Assembly: GCF_001039355.2 (NCBI RefSeq)
Contig: NW_019773681.1
Location: 64,599 to 128,598 of the forward strand
From: Lingula anatina
Lineage: Eukaryota; Brachiopoda; Lingulata; Lingulida; Lingulidae
DNA length: 64,000 nucleotides
Direction: 5' to 3'
The position numbers and the translations under genes are program-made. The notes beneath the pieces are model-generated. The model made no database searches. It was given only the letters and a program-made list of their open reading frames with translations, and had not been told where the DNA came from. Position 1 is the first letter of the stretch. Each line of letters begins with the position of its first letter. Shown piece after piece: positions 11,040 to 20,999 of this stretch.

Positions 11040-11510
11040 CGGCGGAAGGCTGTGCTTTGCTGCTGGCGGTTACGAAGATTTCATCCCAGACATGCTCAAT
11101 GGGAGACATGTCTGGTCTGAAGAAGAAGAAGTCTATATCTGCTCCTGCTGCAGGTACACCTGTTTTATCCCGGTGTAACGAAACTGAGGGTCCGTGTATC
11201 AGAAAACCCGCCCTCCATATAGTTATAATGGTTAGGGTAAGTCTGACATATGTGGATCAAAATCTAGAGTGAGGCTGTACCTGTACAAATGAATGGAAAG
11301 AGGACCCTCTGTTTTGGGGGGCTCTCTGTCACGTTACACCGGTTATTATTGGGACAGGCGTTGTCGTGCTGGGGAGAAAGCGTAGAGTTGGGTGTTGATG
11401 AATGGTTGGCACAAACACAGCGAGGGGTCTTGAAATTGCTACTTATGCCCGCCCAAACCTCAACACTGTGCCCATGGCAATGGCCAATTGCAGGACCCCT
11501 GTCAAAATCA
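11040..11510 (-). pseudogene. Tc1/mariner-like transposase relic
   Basis: On the minus strand, pieces of a DDE transposase appear in order: SVEVWAGIS (the V-W-G-x-I-S block), QHDNACPN (block with the second catalytic Asp) and RPDMSPIEHVWDEI (block with the catalytic Glu, PIEHVWDE). The distance between the D and E blocks is far more than 34 residues and frames shift, so material is inserted and the gene is dead. No flanking terminal repeats were identified. Confidence 0.75.
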
Positions 11511-11536
11511 AACAGCCGTGAAATCATGTCAGCATG

Positions 11537-11672
11537 CAGGCCCGTAGCCAGCAATTTCAAAAAGGGGGTTCTTTTTCTGAAAAAGTGGACCTTTTCCCAT
11601 AAAAACTTCATGTACCTAGATCAAATTTTACCCAGAGTGGACCTTTCGAACCCCCCCTGGCTACGGGCCTGA
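11537..11672. mobile_element. Small MITE with CAGGCCCGTAGCCAG ends
   Basis: A 136 bp element with 15-base inverted ends CAGGCCCGTAGCCAG and CTGGCTACGGGCCTG. The interior is A/T- and G-run-rich with no coding potential. Flanks are GCATG and ACATGG, so a short CATG duplication is possible. It lies just upstream of the Tc1-like relic. Confidence 0.75.
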
Positions 11673-12029
11673 CATGGAATTCAGTCTCCTAAACTTAGTT
11701 TTCAGATTTCAATGTCCACTAGAATTGAGTGTTGACAACTGAATAATGCAAGTAGTCTGTCCCAACTTGTGTTGAAATGGAATGGAAACATCTAAAGTTT
11801 AAAATCTAAAAGTTCAACAAATCATAAACGAAAAATATTGCATACATAGAAGAAATAAAACCCGCATGGCAAACATAACGCTACAAGTTATCATGTTGTT
11901 TCACCTACCAGTATTAACCTTTTCGGTGGGTTGTGATGCTGGCAATGTATAACTTAACTGGTGTCTGCTATTTACGGTTCAAAGTCCTTTAGTATGTCAA
12001 TTTTGAATCTATCCAGATTACTTGCAGGA

Positions 12030-12120
12030 CCAATGGTCTGAGCAGCTACTGCGACCATCAAAATTGCCAGATTTGAAGCCTATAGGCAATCTGTGGGTAA
12101 CCAGTACTCACCGAATCAAC
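12030..12120 (+). pseudogene. Second Tc1/mariner-like transposase fragment
   Basis: The plus strand reads RPSKLPDLKPIGNLWVT, a decayed form of the Tc1 block W-P-x-x-S-P-D-L-N-P-I-E-N-L-W; the catalytic Glu is now Gly. It has the opposite strand to the relic at 11040-11510, so it is a separate insertion. Confidence 0.65.
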
Positions 12121-13496
12121 GGCTTACTGGTCCTACAACATATCTGAACCAAACTGGGCAAGATATGCTCGATAATATTATTATTCCAGTTCAAAATCCA
12201 AGAAACCTGTCACAAGGAATACCTTGTCGTTATTGAGCCCTATAGGGCTAAGTAGCAGCCAGATGAGGCCAGACACACCAATGACCGTTGCTGTGGCTAG
12301 ACACTAATTTTAACTCTTTCACAGATGATAATGTGGAAAATATGGAGATGGCAGTAACGGTTGCTGTTTGACTAAGAACCAGCCATGTACCCACACTGGA
12401 CAATAGAAGTGTCAACTCCTGAATCATAGTAATCAAAGTTATAATGCCCAGGCTTCTTATAATGCGACTAATGAGTATAAAACCGCTGTACCATGGAATT
12501 GTATTGTTGGTCTTTTTGTGAAATTTGATGTTAATAAAATGATACCAGGAGCATATGATTCCACAGTCATTTATCTCCCCCAAGGTATTGGTTCAGTAGG
12601 GTTACACTTCTATTGTCCAGTGTGTGTATTTCTGTTTGCTTAATGAGGTGAATTCATTTTAAGAACTGATGTCAAAATTACACTTGAAAATATAATTAAA
12701 AGTAATTAAAAGAAGATTCAACGACTTGCTGTCATTTATGAGTCGGAGAAGTAGAACAAAAATCAATATTAAATATCAACTCTGTACATTATGCAGATAT
12801 TTTCAGAGCAACATAGAAAAGTTTAAGGCTACTTAGAGAAAGGAAAATCTGGTAAGTCCTTATGTTGTAAGTTATCTACCGACCATGTCTAAACATATCA
12901 TGTCTCGTTCATGTATCAGAAACTATGGATAAAATATGGAATGTATATTTAAAATTGGATGGATCCCATACCAGGATTGAAATGCGGGTACATACTGTAT
13001 ACTGTTGAATCAAAATGTATTTTGCGTATACAAAGTATGTGTGAGAGCCCATTTAAACCTACATCACTCACTAAAGAAATTCAATAAAATATTTTGGTTT
13101 ACCTACAGAAATAAAGTGGTAAACAGGCAATCAAGGTTGATTTGACTATCACAATAGCAATTACATAATAAAATGTTGTACTCCCTGTACTGTTTCTTAC
13201 CAAAGTAAAAAAAGTAGACAGATCTGTTCCATACATTATTAAATAGGGAACTATATTCACCCATTCACTGTTGACAGTAATTTTAATGGCATGTCATTAA
13301 TTTGACTTTGAACATATGAACATTATATACAGTATGGCAGCAAATGAAATAAATGAGTGATAGTTTTGAGTCTAGAGAGAGAAAGAGAGAGATTGATCGT
13401 TAAGATACTAATTTAGCTTCAGACTTATACTAGAAGATTTAGTGACTAAATATCATAAGAAAATATTGTTTGAGGTCACGTGATGGGAGAAATCTC
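12121..13496. other. Non-coding stretch between L1 and L2
   Basis: No gene is supported. The block at about 11830-12000 resembles 46020-46250, the DNA upstream of L7, which supports an old unit duplication spanning the L1 5' region. A GA-rich tract near 13373-13393 matches the 3' flank of other units. Confidence 0.5.
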
Positions 13497-14470
13497 GCTA
13501 ATTCGAGAATCTCGGTGGCAGGGAGGCAACCACTGTGAAAATCTTTAACACTATACTAAGTCTAGTGACGTGTGTAGAAATCCTTTTTAGGATTAAACAA
13601 TTCGGAGAGCAAATAAAGACACGTTCATTTAATCAATAATCAAACTTATAGAATTAATCATTAAACAATGTTACACATATGTAGACAGCCGGTCACAACT
13701 AACACAATGTTTAAGCACATCCAGTCACAACTAACGCAATGTTTTAGCACATCCTGTCCAGTTACAATTAGCACGTTTTAGCACATCCAGTCACAACTTA
13801 CACAATGGATATAGCACACCTGATCAAAGCTATCACAACGTTTTATATTTATATAATCTACATACCTCCAGTATGTTCCATTTTCATGAACTTTATGGGT
13901 CTCAGACATGGGCCCGGGGAAATACGGTTTGAACGGTGGACAGGAATTAATTTGTACACGTGCGTAGATCCTGAGGCCACCATAGTTGATAAAATCATCA
14001 TCAGGGCAAAGTGAAGTTGTTCTTTTGGCTTATAGTGTTAGGAGAGGCATAATGAGAAAAAGTTGCCTTTTAGATGCTTTGCAAAGCACATCTCTTCCGA
14101 CTGAAATTCTTACAACGTAGCCAATTCGGCTTTCACTTTGTTAAAAAAAACAAGTGGTCTCTTTCCCAAAAGGCCTGATTTTTTTCATCTTAAAAAAAAC
14201 GCATGTATGCATTTTAGAGACGTTTTTTATCGATCGTTATTTTCCTGGCGCGATTTGTTAGATGTTTAAAATAGTTTGTTGATATTTTCAGGATTTTCCC
14301 TATCGATGTCTTTCAAGGACTCACTTTACTTGGATCAAAGTCTGCAATTGTATCAATGTTGCATCTTTTAGGGGATGGTACGGGTCGTCCTTCCCCTGAA
14401 AACACCATGGTAACCGCACAATATCATGGTTACCACACTGCAAGTAAGCAATAGGATGAGAAAATCCGAA
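13497..14470 (-). pseudogene. L2: decayed lipocalin gene copy
   Basis: Pieces of a lipocalin unit in the right order. The last exon at about 13500-13535 has lost the AGTTGGT bases and its stop. The 3' end of exon 4 at about 13868-13945 still reads NRISPGPCLRPIKFMKMEHTG up to a good GTATGT donor, but its 5' half is gone. Exons 2 and 3 are not found. Exon 1 at 14325 to about 14470 keeps KRCNIDTIADFDPSK and a GTGAGT donor, while the signal-peptide part has frameshifts and a small inverted GGTAACC repeat. The upstream DNA (14500-14760) still matches the promoter block of the live genes. Confidence 0.75.
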
Positions 14471-14959
14471 CAATGGCAGTCAGCAGGATAATTAATAACC
14501 GTGCGCTACAATAAATAATTCCTAGGTTGACTGCTAACTCGGGTTCTGCGGTACGGTGTGTCTATTAATAAACAAATATTGCTTTTCGCACCCTTATATA
14601 AATATCTCCAGAGTTCGACATTGAAAGAGCCAACTAATTACATATATTATTTTATGGGGTTCTGTTCAAGACATGGAAGAGCCCTTGCTATCATTTATTA
14701 CATTTTTCCTTATGTGCCCATTCGATAAGACCGAGTCAATGTCAACCTTGATTTAAATTAATCCCTCCCACTTATATTGTGTTGATGCGTAACAGAGCAA
14801 AATATGCGTCAGAAATCGTTAAGTTCCACCGAAACTCATATTTGCATTTACAGTCGAAACCGGATTCGCTTCAGAGTCTACTTGTAGGTCTGGTGGGAAG
14901 AATACTGTATTTTGCTTTGAATTCTTAAATATTGAAATATACCAAGACGGGATTTAAGT

Positions 14960-15175
14960 TCAATGAAACGTGTTATCAGTGCTATGAAAAATTGATACTT
15001 AATCAGCCTGGGATCACCCAGTGCAATTACAATACCAGAGGATATACTGTTGTTTGAAATAAAAGTGCTTCTAAGTGTATTATGATGCTGACACTTTTAA
15101 GTAGAAATAGTGCCTTTCAACTTTACTTCAATTTGTGGTTTACAGCCGGTAGGTATGTTACCAAAAACCACTTGA
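14960..15175 (-). pseudogene. Relic of a second lipocalin paralogue, exon-1-like piece (L2 unit)
   Basis: The minus strand carries the same piece found at 20783-20985, 27790-27990 and 35000-35195 (core STLKCQHHNTLESTF then SITCGIVFALGDPKLIK), here with a stop after IST. No partner exon-2 piece is seen in this unit. Confidence 0.5.
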
Positions 15176-15587
15176 GGATTCTACAGGACTCTATATGAAA
15201 CGTAAAGAACTCTTTGGGAATGGTACAGGATTCTGCGTGACTCTATATGAATTATGTCGGAAACCCTATAGGATTGTTATGTAGGAAATACGTCCTATAG
15301 GGCCCTGAAGGGTTCTTGGACAATTGCTTGAGGATGCTATAGGGAATTTTCTGTCAACAAATTCATCACGTTGGAAAAAATAAGAACAACAAATATACAA
15401 AATACGAACACATTTTTTTCGGTAATTAGTAGGCAGGCTTTCCCATAAGTTTGACTGTTGTTAAGAAACACATTGATAACCATTCTCAGGCCGAGTCAAC
15501 ATTAAGGCCTCTTTTTGAAGTGACTGGTATTTACTGCAATTTAAACACAGCAACCGTCCCAGTCTAATTATGCCGTATTTGGAGAGA

Positions 15588-15588
<1 letters not shown>

Positions 15589-15662
<74 letters not shown>
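15589..15662. repeat. TA dinucleotide microsatellite
   Basis: About 36 uninterrupted TA units in the intergenic DNA between L2 and L3. Confidence 0.97.
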
Positions 15663-15665
<3 letters not shown>

Positions 15666-16740
15666 GTATGTGATTATTACAGTGGCAGATTTGCAATGCA
15701 GGCACATATATGTTTTCTAGCTTGCATGACACACTAAAAAAATTCGACGAAATGTTTTATACTACTAGCAATTAGTGCATTTATTCCAGGAATATTGGAG
15801 TGCCAGTATATAAAGCAACACCGATGTCAGGATATGTTTTTGTAGTGTTCGTGCAGTTTCTGTAAAATGATGAAAAATGGAGACTGGTGTAAAACGGAAA
15901 TTATTGAATAAGACATCGTTTAATATGACTGTTGAAAATGAACAAATGTTCATAAGACAGGATTTGCTTAAGTTATTAATTTTAAAATTCTCGATTATTT
16001 ATTCATGTAGATATACGATAAATAGGACTGAGTATATGTTCGACAAGTTCTATTTTTGAAAAAAAGATTTTATCAGCATCAATTATCTCCATTTTATTTT
16101 TTATTCTGTTTTTATTTTGCACACTAGCGAAATTATATGTTATAAATATATGAATATGTCAAAGGCTATAGGCTAAATTTATTGAGGAATAGTTTAATTC
16201 TGCCTAGGCCCAGTATTAACGGGGAGTAACGCATTGTTAAAGGTCATATGCACGAGTTTGAAAATGTCCCACAGTTATATAATTTAATCCTGCAAAGCTC
16301 CTTGTATTTTCCATCATTTAAGGTTAGATGGCCGCCAAACATCACACTTTCTTCCACACATTATAGGCCTAAAACATGGGGTCATTATATCAACTTATTG
16401 GTGCACTAGAGATGTAAGTATTATTGCATTTACCTTTGAAGTTGATTTATACTCTTTTATCAATTTCAGTAATGTCGTCAGCAGTCACATTTGTTGCTCC
16501 AAAAATCGAATGATGTCATACTTCACCCTAGCTTCAAACGCCATTCAAAGTGTTAAATGTACTTTTTCCCCTAATTAAAAGAATTTTAGCTACCACGTAA
16601 TGTGACAAACATTAAGTTTCTTTGGTTGAGAAGGATTGCAAACGGATATTTGTCTTTGGAGCATCATATTCACAATTAAAAGAGAGAGGGGGATAGAGTA
16701 CAATAACACAGACCATTAACACAGTAATTTTTGCTTCAGA
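15663..16740. other. Intergenic DNA downstream of L3
   Basis: No gene is supported. The part at about 16480-16740 is repeated before L4 (about 23740-24000) and L5 (about 30760-31020) and so is part of the duplicated unit; it ends in the GA-rich 3' flank. Confidence 0.55.
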
Positions 16741-16742
16741 CA

Positions 16743-16748
16743 TTTATT
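16743..16748 (-). terminator. Poly(A) signal of L3
   Basis: AATAAA on the minus strand about 70 bases past the L3 stop; the same motif is kept past the stop in L4 (23996-24001). Confidence 0.5.
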
Positions 16749-16814
16749 TATCTCAGTTAATGGTGAAATAGAGTCTGAAATAATTTTGTGTTTATGTGAT
16801 AAGCGGAATTTCAC

Positions 16815-18901
16815 TTATTCGAGAATCTCAGACCAACTGGCATTGGGAGGCATCCCGCAAACTGAAAAAAGTTTTAAATGAGACACCATTAACATATTAA
16901 AAAACAAACATAACTTGACATAACTTGTAAACGGCTGAATATGAGGTAATAGAACTGTTTTTTTTTTTTTTTTTTTTTCAAAGTAAATTATACCCCTACT
17001 CAAATCTTATTTGATAGCGATATTTTAACCTAGATAAGATGAGTACATGTAAATAGCACCCTTCAGTGTTTAATGGCACACGCTCATATTTGAACCGATG
17101 CTAAATAACACGCAGTCACCCATAAAAGAATTTCATCAAGCCCCAACCAACACAATTTTATAACACACTCAGCGACAACTAACACACTGCTACAGCACGC
17201 AGTCAAAACTAAAACAATGTAAAACCACACCCAGCCACAACAATGCCACGGACTGTGTCTGTTTCTACATACCTCCAGTATGTTCCATTGCCACATACTT
17301 CTGTTCTCTCATACATGGGTCCGAAGAAATACGGTTCAACAATGTAGCAACGTCGCTGGGACTGAAGCACAAGTGCTGGCTCCAGAGGTGGTATGTGCTC
17401 TCGCCAAGTTCTGGGTAGTATTGGCGACACAAAACGGAGTGACCATTTGTTTCTACAATCGTTTTGTAATACATAATGGTCCCATCTGAAAGGATGGAAA
17501 TATAACTAGAGTAAGAGGCAATGTGTTTCAAGGAATTTGTTGAAATTATCATTGAGGAAGGAGAGAAATATCAGCAAGTGCAACTTTTCAGAGAGCCCAG
17601 ACAACCAACTAAGTAACACAATTGAAATGATTACCCTTTATCAAGTTATGATTTAAAATTCAATTTAGCTATTTTTAATAAGGTCAATTATCATTATTAA
17701 TTTTAATTAAATCAAATTAAAACATAAATACCGCGAACCAACCTTTAGCAAGTTCTATGTAAGTATATGATCACAAAAAATCATTATTAAACCAAAATTT
17801 CAGAGGTCACCAAAAAGTCTTCTCTAGTTATAAGCTTCCTTTTAGCCACTTTCAGTGAGTTTTTCAGAAACTCCCTGAAACACGATGAATGCTTCATTAC
17901 ACAAACTTACCGTCTTTTTTGGCTACAAGTACTCCGGGTTGTTCTGTTTGAAAATAATTGAAGTCAAACTCGTCGCACGTGTTCTCATTTGACCAGCTGT
18001 AAAACAAAATGAGAACCAAGACTGAGTGCTCAATGATTTTGCTTGAGACCGTGTGCCTTACTTATTTATGTCACCATACATGTAGAACTAACCAGGGCGC
18101 GATTGGACGCTCAAATGCGCCACAGTGGACGCTCGAAAAAAGGTCGTACAAGGGAGCGTGTCGGGTCGTCAAGAACACTCTGATCGCCACAAAGTTTTCC
18201 GTGTGTTCAAGACAATTCCGTATATGGGTCATCTCAAAGCATTTCGCTGCTTAATTTACAACCATTTGTCGGATCCTCCAAATAGGATTTATTTTGAATT
18301 AAATGAATATCGTCTATATCTAAATGTTTGGGAATATTGCACAGATATAACCTAGTATATTGGAATTCATATAGTTATTATTATAATGAGTGATGTCACA
18401 TGAGACAAGGGTAAATGTTAACTCGGTCCTGGTTTGAAATAGAAATGAATCTTTCCGCTGAGTTGTCGTCTTAGGAGGAAATACAAATCTGACGTGAAAT
18501 ACACGGTTGCTTTCTCATGTTTAACATAAGACTAATTCGTATCATAAGTGAAACCAAAAGGCCAATATCATCGGAAAAAATTATCAGCTTCTATTTGGGA
18601 ACTCTCTTGTCTTCTTTCATTTTAGAGCCTACTCTTTAAAGCTCCTAAAGTCTTGTTATCTATCAAACCAAGGAACTGTATCCGATATAATTCCCTGATG
18701 AAACTAAGTTGCGAAGAATTGTCACTATATCGATTCATCTTTGTTGTTCTTACCTTCTAAACCTGCGCATTCTTAAGCCTGGGCCGCCGCTGTTCTCATC
18801 CAGGTAGGTCACATTTAAACGACCGTCCTGCAGATATCTAGACTCATCGTGTGTAGACAGCAGGGTGACCACCAATTCCCACCAAATTCCATTGAACTAT
18901 T

Positions 18902-18934
<33 letters not shown>

Positions 18935-19274
18935 TATATCAACAACAACAGCAACACTTACAATAATAATAATAGTGATAATAATAACAATAATAACAGA
19001 AACGTTAACAATTATAATAATAATACTTAAACTTTTATAATTTTTAAGGTTTTGGATTAAGAAGGAACATATCCTGTTTTAAAAGAAAAATGTCTTTTAA
19101 TCTATGCAAAGATCTAACATGTATACTTTTTAATGGACGTACCTTACTCAAATCAAGATCCGTGATAGGATCAAGGTTGCACTGCTTAGGAATAGGCATA
19201 AGTCTGGCATTTTTCCTTGACGATACCAAGATAACCACACTGCAAACAACCAGCAGAAAGAGTAACCTGTACAT
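16815..19274 (-). CDS. L3: secreted lipocalin, five exons, 206 aa
   Basis: Exons (minus strand): 19143-19274, 18754-18896, 17911-17996, 17273-17485, 16815-16861; phases 0, 2, 1, 1 agree and the joined frame is open for 206 residues. Exon 1 gives a signal peptide (starts MYRLLFLLVV, cut likely near S18-S19) and C32. Exon 2 carries lipocalin motif 1, G47-x-W49-W-E51. Exon 4 has a TNG in place of the TDY motif and YHLWSQHLCF in place of W-S-R, followed by the helix SPSDVATLLNRIS. So this copy has Gln where the family's motif-3 Arg sits. Cysteines C32, C99, C140, C160, C178, C193. Lipocalins form an eight-stranded barrel that binds small hydrophobic ligands; the ligand here is unknown. I chose the MYRLL start because the upstream in-frame Met is missing in L5 and L6. 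Intron 1 ends in an ATT-type microsatellite right at the acceptor. Confidence 0.85.
18901..18934. repeat. ATA/ATT trinucleotide repeat at the L3 intron-1 acceptor
   Basis: About ten AAT units starting five bases from the exon-2 border; further AAT and ACA-type repeats follow to about 19030. Read in the gene's direction it is a TTA run serving as the tract before the AG acceptor. Confidence 0.9.
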
Positions 19275-19347
19275 TTTGCTGCTATGAGATACGCACGTAT
19301 TCAAGCAGTAGCACGTAGATGAGCTGACATTAATTGATAACCGTGAG

Positions 19348-19660
19348 CTGCAATAAATAGTGCCTCCGATAGCCTGCTTTCTCGAGCCCTACGGTTCTGC
19401 TTATAGACTAAATGAACAATACAGACCTTGCACTATTATGATTATATCTGCGGTTAACTCAACCGGCATGTCGTTTTATACAAAAATGTTGTATTTCCGA
19501 CCCATGACAGTTCGACATTGACAAGGCTAACCAATTATATGGCTTCTATTTATGAGATTTTGTTGATGAGCCAGTGGTATCATTCCTTTCAATACTTCCT
19601 CATCCGCCCGTTGGATGTGACCTAGCCAATGTCAACCTTGCTTTTAATCGAACCCTCCCC
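19348..19660 (-). promoter_or_regulatory. L3 promoter block
   Basis: On the minus strand an ACTATTTATTG TATA-like element (19351-19361) lies about 80 bases before the ATG. Further up, an ATTGGTTAGCC (inverted CCAAT) motif and a block around 19530-19660 are kept almost base for base in L4, L5 and L6 and recognisably in L2 and L7. Conservation beyond the exons suggests promoter function. Confidence 0.45.
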
Positions 19661-20567
19661 AACCGCTGTGATCGGGTCGATGACACAAATTAGATTAGTC
19701 CAGCTCACAATTCCGTCGTTTTGACTCAGATCAGAAAAAAATGTATGTCAGGAATCGTTACATTACAAATCAAGACAGATTGGGACCACACAGAGCAAGA
19801 CAATCAAAACCAATAATTTTTAAAAGACATAAGTTTTTCATTACGAAGAAGAACATCGGTAGTCATTTTCAGGAAAAAATATCATTAAGCCAAGATGGGC
19901 TGCAACTGCAAATGAATGTCAATTAACAGCCACTCTCAGATTGGGAGATATTGCTACAGTTTGTATCGAGTCTAGAAATATCATTGCTTACCTGAAAGTG
20001 AAATAAAAAATTTATATTGGAAATTGGATAATTACAGTGGAAGGTTTGAAATGCAGGCACATATACAGTTTTGAGTGACATACACGTGTCTGGGCACTTT
20101 CGTGTGAAGGCCGCTTTTTATAGTATCACTCGCATAATAAATTCGCCAAACCATTAACATTTTACCTGCAGCAATGTCGTAAGCAGCTACTCAGTTCTGA
20201 TATAGGTATAACAACGGGAAAAACGATAAAAAAGCTAGACTATAATGTTCTCTAGACATTATTTAATAGTGCCATGTCACTTAATGTGAAAGAGTTGAGA
20301 ACGTACAAAAGAGTAAGATGACTTCTAAATGTTTATCCTAAAATATGTATTTATGTAGAGTGAACGATAAGGACACTATCGACTGATGCCTAGTTTGTGT
20401 GCTCCAAACAGATTATAACGTTTTTAAGAAAAGAACTAGGGAGTAACTTTGGATATTGTAAAGTATAAGAACTTTGTTGTTAACCCCGGGAAAATCCTCT
20501 TTCAGAACTGAATAAAATTGTTTACTGTTAAATTTTAAATGTGACATGATGTTATTTATGCGCTAAA

Positions 20568-20985
20568 CTTCTAGACCTACATGCTAACTCCAGAACCGCC
20601 ATTTTTCTCATCCAAGTAAGTAATATTGATGTCGACCTTCTGCAAATACTTTGACTTCTGTCCTGTGCAGACGATCAACCCATACCACACTCCAGTTAAC
20701 TAATAACAAGAACAATAAAAAAACTACTAATTTGCTTCAGATTCTTGATAATCGAAATATAGTAAGAAGGGATAAAAGTACATGTGTCATGTGCGTTATG
20801 AAGCACTAGATACTTAATCAGCTTGGGATCACCCAGTGCAAATACAATACCACAGGTTATACTGTTGCTTGAAATAAAAGTGCTCTCCAGTGTATTATGA
20901 TGCTGACACTTTAAAGTTGAAGTCGCGCCTTTAGACTTCACTTGAATTTGTGGTTCACTGTCAATAAGTATGTTACCCACCAGAA
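20568..20985 (-). pseudogene. Relic of a second lipocalin paralogue in the L3 unit
   Basis: At 20568-20699 lies an exon-2 homologue that keeps an acceptor AG and reads LTGVWYGLIV... with the lipocalin G-x-W-Y motif, then SKYLQ and NITYLDEKNGG as in the live exon 2. It then hits a TAG, and the donor GT is lost (AGAAG followed by TTTAG). Upstream, 20783-20985 reads STLKCQHHNTLESTF...ITCGIVFALGDPKLIK; its end resembles the C...D-L-D-L-S-K end of exon 1. No exon 3-5 homologues are seen before L3 exon 1. A dead, partial paralogue duplicated along with the unit. Confidence 0.6.
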
Positions 20986-20999
20986 CTCCACGGCACTCT

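Noticed and set aside
12248-12583. 111-codon minus-strand frame, partly hydrophobic
   Set aside because: No Met context, no family match; lies among transposon relics.
19741-19926. Open frame also present at 26731-26916
   Set aside because: Its sharing is explained by duplication of the whole unit; the sequence has no domain and the differences do not favour silent sites as far as I can see.
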